In this document: positions 1 through 13,834 of the stretch, piece after piece
Position numbering within the stretch: the stretch's first letter is position 1
Layout: each line of letters starts with the position of its first letter
Origin: Gonatopus flavifemur
Taxonomy: Eukaryota > Arthropoda > Insecta > Hymenoptera > Dryinidae
Length of the DNA: 64,000 nucleotides
Direction: 5' to 3'
NCBI GenBank assembly: GCA_018340375.1
Contig: JAFFJZ010000002.1
Location: 21,098,001 to 21,162,000, forward strand
Notes under the pieces: generated by a model
Told to the model about the DNA's origin: nothing
Seen by the model: only the letters and a program-made list of their open reading frames with translations
Database searches by the model: none
Made by a program: the position numbers and the translations under genes

Positions 1-293
1 CTTCTAATGATTCCGCAAGCTCCTGTTGCGTTTGACTCTGATCTTCGTCGAGTAAAGCCTCCAATTCCTCGTTTTCGAATTTTTGTGGTTGTCCCGAGCG
101 AGGCTTGTCTTCGACACTGAAATCGCCATTCTCAAAACGTCGAAACCATTCCTTACATGATTTATCAGTTGGAGCATTGTCACCATAAACTTCCACAAGC
201 ATTCGATGGGCTTCAGCTGCACTTTTTTTTCCAATGAAAACAGAAAACTAGCACCTCCCGCAAATGCTGCTTAGTTAAAACGAAATTTGACAT
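1..293 (-). pseudogene. mariner transposase, N-terminal part, frameshifted, cut by window edge
   Basis: Reads on the minus strand from an ATG at 293-291. The N-terminal helix-turn-helix region of a mariner-family transposase is recognisable: a KSAAEAHRMLVE-like segment, then CKEWFRRFENGDFSVEDKPR and SGQP, then an acidic ELEALLDED stretch. About 95 residues are visible; the DDD catalytic domain would lie outside the window to the left. One reading-frame break is seen in the run of eight A residues at 223-230 (minus strand), where seven would keep the frame, so this copy is probably inactive. The closest family by eye is the mellifera/irritans type of mariner, different from the two mariners at 33.5 and 44.4 kb. 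No terminal inverted repeat was identified on its right side. Confidence 0.8.
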
Positions 294-469
294 ACTTCAC
301 TGAGTAAAAATCGGGATTCTAGAAGGAAATCGGAGTGATATCAACTGAATATTATTCAAAGGTGTCTAACCTCTCTGAAACAATTGAAATCGGTTGTGAC
401 TATGGAACATTCGTGAGAGCGAGAGTCATCTTTTCAAACCGAACCAACTAATTTGTACTCCCAATAAAC

Positions 470-1525
470 CAGGGATGGGCAGCCCCAAATAATTTTCGAC
501 TCGATTACAGTGAAGGGTACGGAATACAAATTCACTCAGTGATATTCTGATGGAAAAGTAATGAATACAAATTCCCTCCATATTTCACGCATATACAGAG
601 TAACAATTATCAATGTATTTTGTATTCGACAGTTGAATGTTACATATATCACAAATTCATTTTTCACTCGTATGTAATCGAATTACAAATACGAATATAC
701 TCTGTTTTCTTGCAACAGCAGAGTAAAGAATTCATTCAAATTTATTCTGTACCTATTTTCCGTTCGAATATAAGACGAGGATGAGATGTCTTTGCAATAG
801 TATAATGACTGCATGAAAGTCATGAAACTGTGAGTTAAGTTCATACAATAAGAATTGTTTATTTTACACATAGTGTCATGACACTCTCAGACATTCGATG
901 TTTTAAATTTGATTAAAATTATAATTTCCTCGGAACATACATTGGTTTTTTATGTTACAGACTATTTAATTTATGGTAAGAATTCGAAAACGATCAACTA
1001 ATGTAGAATGGTTAGGGATCACCCTATATGTTGTATACTCATGCTCGTGGTCAAATTCAAGCTACAATTAATAACCATGTAACCGTATTAATATTCATTT
1101 CAAAAATTAAAGATAGATTCTCGTATTATATTGATAGATCGATAGAAGGATATAACTTTTGACACAATGTTTATTCCATGATCATGTATTTTGCCACTCT
1201 TTTCTTCTCAATATTGAGACATGAGAAACAAATTGCCTCATACACCTTCAAAGCGTAAGTACGCGTTCGTATTGTAATCTTTATCTCCTCTCCTTTGAAA
1301 TGGGAATTACAATTAGATTTTGTATTTCAAATTCCTAAATAGTGGAAGTACAATTCTATTTTGTACTCGGAAGTAAAGAAAGCCACGATTGGTATTGTAT
1401 TTGATACTCTAAAAGAGTCAGAGTACAGAGTACAATTATATTTGATGTTCTGTAACAAATGAAGTATTGAGTATAATTATACTTTTCACTTCACATTTGG
1501 CGGAGTACATTCTTGCCCATCCCTG
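470..1525. mobile_element. hAT-like non-autonomous element with CAGGGATGGGCA ends
   Basis: CAGGGATGGGCA at 470 is matched by its reverse complement ending at 1525. The ends resemble hAT terminal repeats. The interior has no transposase reading frame and repeats variants of a tacaatt/gagtaca motif near both ends. The flanking 8-mers (caataaac, tttctaat) do not match, so a target duplication is not shown. Confidence 0.5.
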
Positions 1526-2853
1526 TTTCTAATGGAATGTACTATGGCATAACAATAGAAATCTGATCAAATTCACAATGTTTTATAGTAAATGTCATCA
1601 GAAGTCAGTATCTTCCCCCATTCCTATAATTCAGTGTACAAATGTCAATAAGTTTTATAACTTATTTTCTCAAGTTCAGGACAATGTTTTGGGCTCTGGA
1701 TTTATATTTAGAGCCAAATCCTAGCAGTGCACTTATCGCGGTATATTTGAAATTTGTAATCATTGCTTAGTTATTTAAAAACTACGTCGCAAAATTTTGT
1801 TCGTTTTCTGATATTCCATGGCTCTTAAATCCTTCACAATTTGAAATTGGAATTCAGATTTCTCTGAATTACCTGTGGAGTCTGAGATTACAAAGTTCTT
1901 GACATGCACTTCTCTCTAAACTATTCTACAAGGCTTTGAATTCTTGTAGATACTGTAATTGGCGATTCTTCCAAATTCAATTCCGTCTGAGATTTCACAA
2001 ATTCCTCCGAATTCCTCTGAATCCTTCTGAATCCCTCCCCAAGGATTGATTCACGATTTTCCCCAATTCACCTGCCTGTGAATTGCACTAAATCTCCCTG
2101 AATTCCTAGGGTTTCTCCCATATCTCACGGGCATTCATCGTCTGCCTAAAAAATTACTAGATTCCGAACCTCCCCATCATCTCCCCAGTTTCCTCAGAGA
2201 CCAACAAATAACATGAAAAATAATGCTAATAATAATAATAATAATAATGATGATGAATAAAGTAAGACAGGGTGAGATGGTGCACTTTTCCGCTCCACTA
2301 CAGTTTTGTTGCCAAAAATTTTATTCTATTTCCTTTTCTTTTATTTTTTCTAAATTCTGGATCTCTCTTGGTTCCTCTAAATTCCTTTGAAAAATTGAAC
2401 GTGCGCAATTCTTCCCAATGCAATTCTCTCTACTAGGCTCTATATTAAAATCGCTGAATACTGTGAAAATATGGGAAAATTGTACGATTTTCAGAATAAA
2501 AAGTAAATGCAACTTTCATCCGTTTTATACGGCGAAAATGTTCGGTATCACCAGCTGGAAACATTGATTAACAATAATTTTACACGATACGGATTTATAC
2601 ATTTAATATTTTTCGCTCTTCTCCCCACTATTTCTAGCACATTCACGAATTTGAAGAATTTTTAATCCGGCGACACTGAATTCAAAGTATGATTAGACAT
2701 TTTCTGTACGACTGATCGTATTTTTTTGTGTGGAGGATAAATTATCCTACTGTTTACTCGTTTCGTTCATTTCAGTCAATATTTTCTTGGCGTTCTTTGA
2801 ACTTTTCTTTTTTCATCAAAACTACTAGGTTCCAATCAAGGAAATTTTTCATG
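1526..2853. other. non-coding stretch with simple and CTGAATTC-like repeats
   Basis: No gene seen. 1850-2110 contains many imperfect copies of ctgaattc/tctgaatcc, and 2222-2260 is an AAT-type trinucleotide run interrupted by atgatgatg. At 2274 a single cagggtgagatg resembles the terminus of the element at 45792-46648. Confidence 0.5.
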
Positions 2854-3105
2854 CACTGAGAGAAGAGTTACCTTATATTTAATCAATCTTGTTTGGGATA
2901 CGGCGGAATAAATATTTATTACATACAAAGATGACTCATTATCCTCGGATAAGGTTTATTAATAGTTAAAAAATGTCATATGAGGTTTTTTAACAGGTAA
3001 TAAACTTCGTTTGTAGTTAATAAGTCAAGTTTATGTGGAAAAAATATTTATTTCGCCGTATCCAAAGTAAGCTTTATTGAATACAAATAAACTCTTTTCT
3101 CAGTG
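2854..3105. mobile_element. palindromic MITE, CACTGAGAGAAG ends
   Basis: CACTGAGAGAAGAGTT at 2854 pairs with aactcttttctcagtg ending at 3105, and the inner arms ggatacggcggaataaatat and atatttatttcgccgtatcc also pair. A dinucleotide tg flanks both sides. A copy of the right end (aactcttctctcagtg) recurs near 51959-51974. Confidence 0.75.
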
Positions 3106-3374
3106 TGGAGATTCTTACAGATACCCTATAGCTATTGAATTTTTCCAAATCTTCTCAATGATTGGAGTAAATTCGGAAATTTCCGATGAAATTTGTGGTT
3201 ACGTTACATCTAACTAGGAATGAAAAGTATTGCGACTTCTTAAAAAAAAAAAAAAAGGAAAATATTTAAGATGAAACAAATCAATGTCCCAAAACTTTTT
3301 TTTATTGTGTTCAATTATTTTATGTTGTTACTTTGTTTTTTTTTTATTTTTTCCCCTCACTTCATAAACTATAG

Positions 3375-3496
3375 CCGTTAATCTTCCAGCTGTAATACCC
3401 GCTGGAATAAGCGTCGCATACATATGTACACAAGTTAAAGCTGCAGTCGACGAGGAGCAGAACAAAGCGTTGTGGGTGCCTCGAGGACCTCCCTGA
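3375..3496 (+). CDS. terminal coding exon of an unrecognised gene
   Basis: A pyrimidine-rich tract (about 3332-3360) leads to an acceptor AG at 3373-3374. The open frame then runs from phase 2 to TGA at 3494-3496 and encodes about 40 residues. It includes PAVIPAGISVAYICTQ, then an acidic/basic segment with AAVDEEQNKA, and ends WVPRGPP. The exon is clearly more GC-rich than its surroundings, and the PAGISVAYI part is hydrophobic enough for a membrane segment. I do not recognise the family. Earlier exons must lie to the left, probably outside the window, since nothing codable in phase was found in 294-3374. The gene would read in the same direction as the M13 gene at 19.6 kb. Being real depends on the splice reading; no homologue is claimed. 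Confidence 0.55.
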
Positions 3497-6400
3497 CGTC
3501 AAAGGGGGGGTCCCCATAAGCCACAGTGGAAATCAATCTAAATTCCACCAGGGGGCCCTTACGGCGTACTTGCCCAACAGTAATTTATCATTGAATTTGT
3601 ATTTATGGTCTCTGTTGTTTGATTATTATTTTAAACTTGTTTTTTCATCAATTTTTATATCGTTTGCTCCATTTTAAACGTACGTCCTTTTTTTCTCTAA
3701 TTTTGATCCTTTATCGATACGCATATGGAATGATTTTTATTTATTATTATAATCTAATGTATAAAAACTCTCTTACATAATTGTCTTACGCGGAAAGAAT
3801 TTTTAATACTCTATTTATTTATTGCTTCAACTATTTATACTTGAACTTTTGATGAACTCAATAATCGATGATTTCAAATTTGACTGTTTTGTTTCATCAA
3901 ACGTGAAAAAAAAAAAAAAAACTACGTGTTGGTAGATTTTGCTCCGAGCTTCGATCAGTGTCTTATTCGATTCGCGAGAACGAGAACGTTGACATTGTTG
4001 GCGAGACCATAAATGAAAGAGTATAGAGGGATTTCTGTTATCGTCGTATCGCGGCCCGCTGGTTTACGTTATAAATTATTTAAATAATACTTTCCGTTCG
4101 ATTTCGAGAGTATGATTTATACAGTGGCTTACTTTTTCGAACCTTTCGAGAATCGTAAACTCAACGATCATCACCTGAATCGAGTCGTTTCGTGCTTCGA
4201 TAAATTTGTACAGATGAACATTTATGTATATGTTAAAGAAAGGAAACAAAAATCGCTATCCTTTTGTATATATTTTATTTACTTTTTTTTTTCTTTTTCT
4301 GGAAAAAGTAAGCTTATCGTAGATTATTATTATTATTATTATTATTTCTTTTTTTTATGTGTTGATGTAAAATTAGATATATAAATTATGTTTACACGTT
4401 AGTGATATTTTGTGAGAGGAAGAAAATTTATACATGAATATATATAAATATATATATTTTATAATAATTTTATCTCTAAAAATGTAAATGGTGTAAAAGA
4501 AAAGTTGGAAACAGTGGGAACAAAGTTTCAAAAGAATCGCACGAGAATTCTGCGTTTTGCGAATATAAAAAGTTGAACGATTAAATATCACGTGAAATTC
4601 GCGTGCAGGCTCGTGCAAATTTGTTTTTCTTTCTGGAAATCCATGGATATTTTTGTTCAATAATCGAATCGTTGTACGAAAAAGAACAAACACCAGAGTG
4701 AGAGAGGAGCACTGTAAAAAGGAAGTCTTAATCTATTTGCATCTTAATTTTAGACAATGCATTTTGGCTTGATTTGTTTGCATTATAGATTCAGCCATGA
4801 GATATCATCTGAATTTGAGACTTTCTTTTTACAGTGTGAAATTATCGTTATCATAGGCACATGGAAGAAATGAAAAATATCAATGAATTGAGAAACAGCT
4901 CAAAGGAATTGACGTTACACGTGATACTAGATCGATTCCCGACATGAAAATGTACATATATTTTTGTTGATAGCGAATAACGGGCATCGAGAATTACTGT
5001 TACATTATTAGTGAAAAAACTTTTGTGTTCAACACGAGAAAATGTACTTCTTTTGGGAACGATTTTTTCTTTTAACTTTGATCATTGAGAGGATTAAATT
5101 TTCAAATAAATCACGAATTTATACAAATTGTAGTTTTATAAACGAGCTTGAAATGTTCGAAGAGGTCCAAAAGAGCAATGTAAATACAATCGATGTTCAT
5201 TGAATCCTCGATATTTTCAGAATTAGATTTTCATAAGATAAGTGAATAATGATGTAGGGAAAGAAGGACTGCATTCGAGTGATGAATATTGCAATATTTT
5301 TACACCTGTAAAATGCAGTGAACTCTGTACGTACTGAAATGTTGGATTGATGAAGTCTAGAGTTTTTCTGAATATATATTGTCATTGAAAATTCCAGTTC
5401 AATTGTTTTTGGTATATGAATGTTTGTGAAAATGAGTTCATGTGTGCGAAGATCTATTCGTGAGAATTGAAAAGAAAGGTTTTATTGTTATTAAGTTTGT
5501 TTTTTAATCACTCGTTCAACTTCAGAGAAAGAGCTAATGAAAATATTTTTGAAAATCCTGAATACATTATATGACTAATTTGAATAAATATAAAATTGAG
5601 AAGGATAAGATAATTTTTTGTACCACTCTTTCTATCGTATAGGCGTGTCTTTTTCTGATTAACGTGACAGGTTTTGTATTCTCTCAAATTCACTTTCTTC
5701 TTATCAATATGAGAACCATCACTGTGGAATGTGTGGCTCAAATTGGCGACATCTTAATTTGAACATTGTTTTTCGTGCTCAACTTACACTAGAAATAGGT
5801 TTCTTTTAGCAGCATCTTAAATTCAGGCATGACACAATTCTGAATCCAAAAGCTTCACTTTACAGTAATTATGGGAAGTGCTCGTGAATTTAAGTGAGCG
5901 TCCATACTTCGTTCAACTCACGCGTTTTTTCAACATGGCGACTCAAATTAGAAATTCGAAAAATTCTTCTTCAATTCATTCTGTAATTTGGATCGCCACG
6001 TTCCTAAAATCCGTCCACACAAAATATTTCTAATATTTTTCTGAATCATTTTGGAATTGAAAACTGACTGATTTGTCAATGACTCAAAAATCATAGAAAT
6101 ACGAACTGTAAGTTTCCATTAACTTCATAGCACACGTGGTTCGATATTATAAATACTGTGTTCCAAATATCGAAATGATATTCTCAAGATGTTCCAAAAC
6201 CACCCGACTGCCTTTGTACTTTACCCTCGTACTTGATAATTCATTTTGATTTCATTAGCTTAGCTTTTATAACATTCTCATACGCAAGTTATTTCATTGA
6301 ATTTTTCACCTGTAAAAAAAGCAAAACCGCAAAAACATAAATCTCACAATTTTCGTCAATCCGTATACCAGTGCATATAGAGTTCGCTGATGAAGTATGA

Positions 6401-9400
6401 AAGATTCGTTTCGAAACGATAAATCGTTGAACCTCAAAATTTGTTCTCTTTAAAAGAAAAGAAAACAAGAAACAGTGAACCGTATCGTATGGATTCGAAT
6501 AAAATTCAAATCATGAAAACTTGTTCAAAGTATGCCCGTATAATAGTTGAATTAAAATATTTTATAAATCGAATGATTAAAATATCTGGTTGTGGAATAG
6601 AAATTTAGTTATTAAAATTATTTATTTTTTCATTCGTTCGATCGAGAACGGAGTGTACAAAAAAAAAGCAGCGTTAAGAGCATTCTGTACATTAGTCAAT
6701 TGTCGCGATCGTACTCTTGTGTTTATAAAATTTGTAATTTTTATCTAAGAATCATGAGAGGAATGTCACTTTTGTTGAGCGATTGAAAAATATATGTATA
6801 TCGCGTCGAGAGTACATTCGAACAATCGCTAAACGATACACGATGGTTTTAATTCATGAATGATAATAATAAAATAATAATGGAACAAAACCAGGAATCG
6901 AGAGTGTTAAATTGTTCTTTTTTTTTTCTTAACTTAATTTTTTAACAAGACAATATCTAGATTAGTTATAAACGAAACCAAAAACTAAGGGATATTGTAA
7001 ACTCATTTTTATGAGTGTAGCATTAACGACGAGTTTGAAATAAACAATTTTCAAAGATGAAATATACTTTTTCACATTCAGCGGAATTGCAAACTTATCG
7101 TAATTGTGGTGTGCGTGAATTACGATATGAGAGTGATGTTTGAATTCATTTCAATGCATTTGAATCGGGATTGATTAGTTATTGGAAATCCAAGGGAAAA
7201 AATAAGACAGATTTGTGAGTACTTACAAATTGTATAATGTTTCTTTTTTGAAGTTAATCTGATGTCTACTCTGCCTCAATTTTAGCCTTCGCGTTATTCG
7301 AGATATATAACAAATTCGACCTATATTGTGCTTGTTAAAGACATCCGAATGAGAGGTTTGATCGAAAACGAAGCAAAACACAGAAAAAAATATTACACTA
7401 TAAAAGCACAGGGTGTGAAACAGGGATTAAAGTGATTCGATTCAATCATCAATCACATTTCTGTGATACGTATATTACTTTGAAGACATATCAATTCAAA
7501 GATGCAACACATATATTTTCAACAACAATTTTATTCTAGTAAACCAAACATCACATAAAATTTTCTACAATTTTAATATTATTCGACTAAAATTATTGCA
7601 TTTACGTACTGGTTTTTTTTTCTAATATATCTTTATTGTATCAAAATTCCAACAATATGTAAAATTTGAATTTCTACATAACTGGTACGTTTATGTAACA
7701 TCGTAGCTACATCATTATAAATTGTGATGCATTTTATGTATGTGAGAATATATATTTGTATATTCTAATTTGATGTAACAATGCAATTTTTATATTTTAC
7801 CATAAGCACATAGATGTTAACCATTTGATATATGCTCATAATATAAACCATATAATACAATTATCTTGAGGAATGTTCGTCCTCCTATGGATATGTTTTT
7901 TTTTTCCATCGAAAGTGATATTCAATATTCATTTGAATTTGTATTACGACAGTATCACGTTCGATTCAAACCTCGACATTATACAAATAGCATATCAAAG
8001 TATATAAAAAAAGTAAAATAACAAAAAAAAATGCATATCCTCCCTGCGTGAATATATATAAATACATATATATATATACATATATACATCTATATTTTTA
8101 ATAACACTCTGCCTATCCGAGAGAGTGTAAAAAGAGATGTAACTACACTATTTTATTACTTACCTGGTTCAGTAATGAATTTGCACTTTTTTCATGTCTA
8201 CTCGAATCCTTGATTTTTACAATTAAAGGAAAAATAATAATAATAATACATAAGATATACATGTACTCAGTTGGTGTGTTGAAAAATATTGTGCACTCGT
8301 ATATACACCTTGCACAAAGAAAAACGAAAAATTACTCATTCATAATGATACAATATACGATCATTGAAGCATCGACGGTGATATATTACGTAGCAGAGAA
8401 GCGAAAAACTGAGATCGCTTCTAGATAATCAACGATTGCTGATTCTCATAATCGCTGATTTTCTAGACGAAGATCACGACTAGTCTTCGATAGTATTTTT
8501 GACTTCTTTCTCCTTTTACAATAATGTTTTTCCGTCGCATCATCTTGTATTATTCTTTATCGAATGTAAATACGATGCTTTTTATTTAGAACTGTTATGT
8601 ATATGATGTATTTTTTAATTATAAATAACATGCTTTCAGATTTGTTATGTATTTAAAGGAATTGATGAAAAGGAATTCATAATTTCAGATAAAAGATAAA
8701 TATTTAGTTACTTGTAATTTAATAGTAAATGTTTATAAATATGATTTGTTTGAGAACATAATTTTTGAACGATATTTCTATTCTATTAATCAAATAGTAT
8801 TTGAGTAACATGTTTGAAAAGTGATAAAGCAAATGAATTGTGGTGCAAAAGGAACTCGTGATGATAGCAATAATTTTACAATAATCCACGTTGTTGATGT
8901 TGGTTGATATTGATAATCAATTCAATAAATTTGTAATCAATCTGTAGTCTAATGAAATCTCACTCACAAATTCAGAAGTGGGGGATACACTTTGCTTTAC
9001 ATGAAAAACTTGACATATCACATACACGCAAATTAATCCAACAGAAACAAAATCATCGAATACTTTCGGTCAAATTCTTTCAGTGTTGTATCAAAAAACA
9101 ATATTTGCGTAGATTATTCATTCATGATGTACATTCTGTATGTCTGAATTTAATTATTTTAGAGCCACTGAGAGAACATTCAGATCCGGTTACAGGGTAT
9201 GAGATTAAAATCTTTTTGTATATTTCAAAAACGTAAAATATCATGGAGGAATTCCTCTACTGTGATTAGATTCGGATAATTTGTGTGCTGCTCTGTATCC
9301 TCTCTCAGGGCCTGTGCCGACTAATTGTACCAAAACGTGAAAAATTACAACACAAGTGAATTCTATGAAGTTTTCAATTTATGCTGAGAAATTGTAAATA

Positions 9401-10220
9401 TATTTTGGACAATCATGCGTACAATGAATTGAACGATGTTCCGCTATGTATACTCTATCTACGTACCTATTTGCTTAAAAATAACTTCACGTCTGATTAC
9501 AATTTATATAACCATTGAATCGAACAACCTGTTGATTCTGATCAGATATGATTTTTTTATTGAATCTTTGAATAAAATGTCATCGTTGAACGTCCAACTG
9601 AAACGAAAAATTCTCAAATCTGTTCCTCAAGATTGAAATTTACACAACATTTGTGCATTGTTACTCTTATGAATAATAAAATTTCACTAGATGGCGTGAT
9701 ATGACTATTCTTATTCTCTTGAGAACTTCCGCTGTGGCAATGATGAAGCTGAAATTATCGGACAGAGTGTACGAAAGCAAGCTAACGACTGAGGAATTTG
9801 TCTCAAACATATGTTCTCGTGGAATATGATCAACGAATTTGATTGGGATAAGTATAACCGTTTCATGATTATCCTACGATCAGCTAGGATCTATACCTGT
9901 TACCTCAAATCGGCTAGTTTCAGCTTCATGTGGCGATAGGATTTTCTTTTGGGTGAGAAAGATTGAATCTCTAGTTGAACTGAAATTTTCTTTCATGTAC
10001 GTAGAAGTGAGGATGTGATACTGTATAGCTTTCGTGTGGATGGATCCCTTGTTATAACACGTTGATTACAATATTGTGCAATAATAGAATGAATCTTGCA
10101 ACCTTTCATATGCTTTGAGTTTAATCTTGAAGAATTTCACCTCGAGGGAAGTCTGTTGAACGGTTCTGCTTGATCTTCGTAGCCCCTGGTAAAAATAACA
10201 ACGAGTAAGAAACATCGACA
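3497..10220. other. long AT-rich non-coding region, possible 3' UTR of the preceding exon
   Basis: No exon-like sequence or structured transposon was recognised over 6.7 kb, unlike the transposon-dense DNA that follows. It contains long T tracts, TA-rich runs (8050-8095), TGTACATA at about 4952 and TGTAAATA at about 5180 and 8567 (Pumilio-like), and several ATTTA motifs. This is compatible with a long 3' UTR plus intergenic DNA, which is an inference only. Confidence 0.35.
4323..4347. repeat. (ATT)n microsatellite
   Basis: A pure run of about eight att units, seen directly. Confidence 0.9.
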
Positions 10221-11616
10221 CTCGTATGGGAATATTTCGCTGAAAAATTTCTGCAAAACCATGAATATCCTTTTGAAAAAACATCGCATCTTCTCTGCAA
10301 AAATTTGGAAAACTCTGAGAATGTCTGAAATTTTCATGGAAAAGCCAATAAATTTAGGGCATTTTGTACAGAATTTTTTCCTTTTTATTTTCAGACATAT
10401 AGGAATGGAATTGCAATCTGAAAAAATTGTAACGAGATTCTAATGGTCTTCAACATTTTTTTGACTATTGGAAACAAATTGAAAAGTTTTCAAAACCTTT
10501 TTTCACATATTATATTTGAATGTAGAATATAAATGTATTTATTGGGTTCTCAAATGTTGCAATAATCGGAAAAAATGTCGATTTATCAATGTCGTCAATT
10601 TATCAGAGTTTCATCCAAATTTTTTTCAGAACGCAATTTCGTTCCCTTGTGTAAATAATTCTCTGAAAAACTCTTCAAAAGTCTTGAGAACTCTGAATAA
10701 AACTTTCGGGAAGTCTTAATATCCCTAATTACGTCAAGAAAAACGTTAATAAGTCTTGGTAACTCTGTAAACATCTTGAAGAGTCTTATTTTCCCTCAAA
10801 TTTTGGACTTTCCGCAAGAGTTATTTAGAGTTTCACAGAACAGAGAATATAAGCAAGAAAGATAATTTTATGAGAGTTTTGAAGGTTTAAAAAGACTCAT
10901 AAAGCGACAGTAGTCGAATAACAAATCCAATTATTATTATCAAGCGGAATATTTTATTCAGAATATTTTTCTGGAACACAAGATCTTCACTTAAATGCAT
11001 AAATTGATGATCTGTACAAATAATTTCGATATTTCGTTTAAACGTCAATTTTCAAGTTATACTCTGTTCCAGAAACATATTCTGAATAAAATATTCCGCT
11101 TTATGATAATAATCAAATAAATAGTTTGTTATTCAAGCGTGTCTTACGAATTCAACTATCATTACTTCACGAGTCTTATTAAACCTTCAAAACTCTTATA
11201 AAGTCATCTTTCTTGCTTATATTTTTTTCTGTAAAACTCTGAAGTCCGAAATTTCAGGGAAAATAAGACCTTTCAAGAGTTTTACAGAGTTACCAAAACT
11301 TATTAACGCTTTTCTTGGCATAGTTGAGGATATTAAGACTTCCAGAACGTCTTATTCACAGTTCTGAAGACTTTTGAAGAGTTTTTCAGTGAATTATTTC
11401 CACAAGGGTTCCTATTCGCCTGAAAAGAAGATGAGAAAACTTGTAAAAAAAGTCTGCACAGAACGTCCCAAATTCATTAGATTTTCCATGAAAGTTTCAG
11501 AGATTCTCAGAGCGTGTCAGAATTTTCTCAGATTTTTGGAGAGAAAATACGATGTTCATTTTCAAAGATTATTCATCGTTTGGCAGAAATTTTCCAATGA
11601 AATATTTTTGTACGGG
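10221..11616. mobile_element. large foldback element (1.4 kb), family A
   Basis: The two halves are long imperfect reverse complements around a centre near 11010. Examples are gcggaatattttattcagaa (about 10952) against ttctgaataaaatattccgc (about 11081), and gaaagataattttatgagag against its complement near 11200. Ends are ctcgtatgggaatatttcg (left) and a tacggg end at 11616. No protein is encoded. The tip motif aatatttcgctgaa is shared with 13033-13809. Confidence 0.75.
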
Positions 11617-11723
11617 TACTCACAAAGATCACTATATAATCAGTTATTGTTGAGCACAATGTCAAAATTCAACACCTGTGGATTAGTGGTTTAAAAATCA
11701 GTATTTCTTTCACATGGTATAAT

Positions 11724-11937
11724 CCCAGACCGCGATGTTGGGAAGTTGCTGGGAGGGTAGCGTCGTCAAATGCGCAGAAACATGCAGCAAACTTGAAAGT
11801 TGTTGTTATGACGCTGCGAAGATGTTTGAATATATACGAAGCTATGACACATGAGACCAAATAAGTTCCCAACAACAAAACGCAAATTGGCGCAGTAACA
11901 CTGAAGCGGCAGTTGCACTTCAACTTTTGCTATCAGA
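11724..11937. mobile_element. MITE of the AGCAAC-rich family, copy 1
   Basis: Begins cccagac and is rich in the motif (T)GTTGCTG/CAGCAAC. It is an inverted relative of 12741-13002, sharing ttgggaagttgctggga, aatgcgcag.aacatgcagc and the caacttttgct end. The right tip looks decayed (cagaa instead of caggg). Confidence 0.6.
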
Positions 11938-12740
11938 ATACTTTACTTACTTAGAATTAAGTACATACATTGTTAATACCGTCTTATATATATCAAAAGA
12001 AACGAGTTTGGTAACAATTTCCGGGAGAATGATATGAAAAAAATCTGGATAATGATGAAAATCAATTACGAAATCCCCATCTTCAATTTCTCAAATAATA
12101 TTCGCGATGGAATCAAGTGTAATTCTGTCATTGGGTGAAATCAAGTGGAATTCGAGATGAGATCAAATGTAATTCAACACGAAGATTTCCAAATGGTGCC
12201 AAAAATCTATGACCAGACTTGCGGTGTTTTTTTCCAGTCAACATGACATCTGAAACTCGTATAAAACTAACGCGTAAGACATCTTTTAGATATCTATTAA
12301 ACGTCTTCTAGATAATTATCTAGTTAGGCAAACCCATTCATTCTCGCCAAATCCCATTGAATCTTGCACAACGTTCTGACCAAATCCTATTCAACTATTT
12401 TCAATGAGATTTAATCAGATGAGCGTATTTTTTTCAATGTGATTCTCATTGAACCTTGCACAATGTTCTGATCAAATCCCATAGAATTTCATTTTATGGG
12501 AAATGCATTAAAAGATGTCTCGTGTGCCACTTTCAGACAAACATGTAAAGATTCATTCCTCTGGTGAAAATATGATGTAAGTTCGCGCTAGAGAATATAG
12601 ATTGTACACTCAACAAACACGCAATAACTCTCAATGTACATTCGCTCCCACCTTCTGCTACACTCCGTTGCATCGTTGACACTTCATTTTCGCTATTCAC
12701 TAGCCTTCATTGAGTATATTTTCAAATATATTGAAATGAT

Positions 12741-13002
12741 CCCTGACAGCAAAAGTTGCAGTGCAACTGTTGCTTCAGTGTTGCTGCACCAGTTTGTGTT
12801 TTGTTGTTGGAGGATTGTTTGATCTCACGTTTCATAGCCTCATGTATCCAAACATCTGCGCAGCATCAGTACAACAACTTTCAAGTTTGCTGCATTTTGT
12901 TGCGCATTTGGCGACGCAACCTCCCAGCAACTTTCCAAAAACAGTTGCTCCGTGTTGTTGGGAAGTTGTTGCGAATTTTTTTAGCACTTTATCCTGTCTG
13001 GG
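12741..13002. mobile_element. MITE of the AGCAAC-rich family, copy 2, AT target repeat
   Basis: Starts ccctgacagcaaaagttg and ends cctgtctggg, with AT immediately on both outer sides. The interior repeats agcaac/gttgct. Open frames through it on both strands are by-products of the repeats, not genes. Confidence 0.7.
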
Positions 13003-13032
13003 ATTAGATTCTACAAGATTCAATAATAGTTA

Positions 13033-13809
13033 ACCCGCACGGAAATATTTCGCTGAAGAAATTCTGTGAAATCTCTGAAAAACTTCTATTTTCCTCTGAG
13101 ACATCGTTCTCAAAGTTTTTGCAGAGCTTGTCATACTATTTTCTAGATTATTCAGAGATTTTTCATTACAACTTCAGATAGATGATTATGAATTTATTCT
13201 TGATAAAACTCTGAAAAAAGTATGATAAATACCGGGGGTTTTCTTCGAGGGCTATGAAAAAATCATGAAATATGAGTAATTGTCAGAATTTTCTCGGATC
13301 TTTTTTCGAGTTTATCAGAAATTTTGGATTTATTCTTGAGAAACAATCGTCTGCTAGACTCACGGCTGCTGATTTCAACTCAGAAGTTACGAAAAAAGTG
13401 CGGAGCATTCCTTGCTATTCATCATTTTTAATTACTTGCGCAGGAAAACAGGGATTTATCACATTTTCTTCAGAGTTTTGTCAGGAATCGATTCATAATC
13501 ATTGATCTAAACTTTCAATGAAAAATCTCTGATGCACTCGGTAAAAGATCTGAGAAAATTCTGACAATCACTCATATTTCATGATTTTTTGATAGCTCTC
13601 GGAGCGAACACCTGGCATTTATCATAATTTTTTCAGAGTTTTATCAGGAATAAGTTCATCATCATCTATCTGAAGTTCTAATGGAAAATCTCTGATGAAT
13701 TACGCAAACATTCTGAGAACGATATCCCAAAAATATCAAATTTTCAATAAAAATCTCGGAATTCCTCAGACTTTTGCAGAAATTTTTCAGCGGAATATTT
13801 TCATACAGG
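13033..13809. mobile_element. foldback element, family A, shorter copy
   Basis: The left tip cccgcacggaaatatttcg and the right tip near catacagg pair. Long internal arms also match: gtcagaattttctcggatc (about 13284) against gatctgagaaaattctgac (about 13549), and gatagatgattatgaa against its mirror near 13665. The tips match the 10221-11616 element. Confidence 0.7.
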
Positions 13810-13834
13810 AATGCAAGAGAATGAACTGCAGAGA

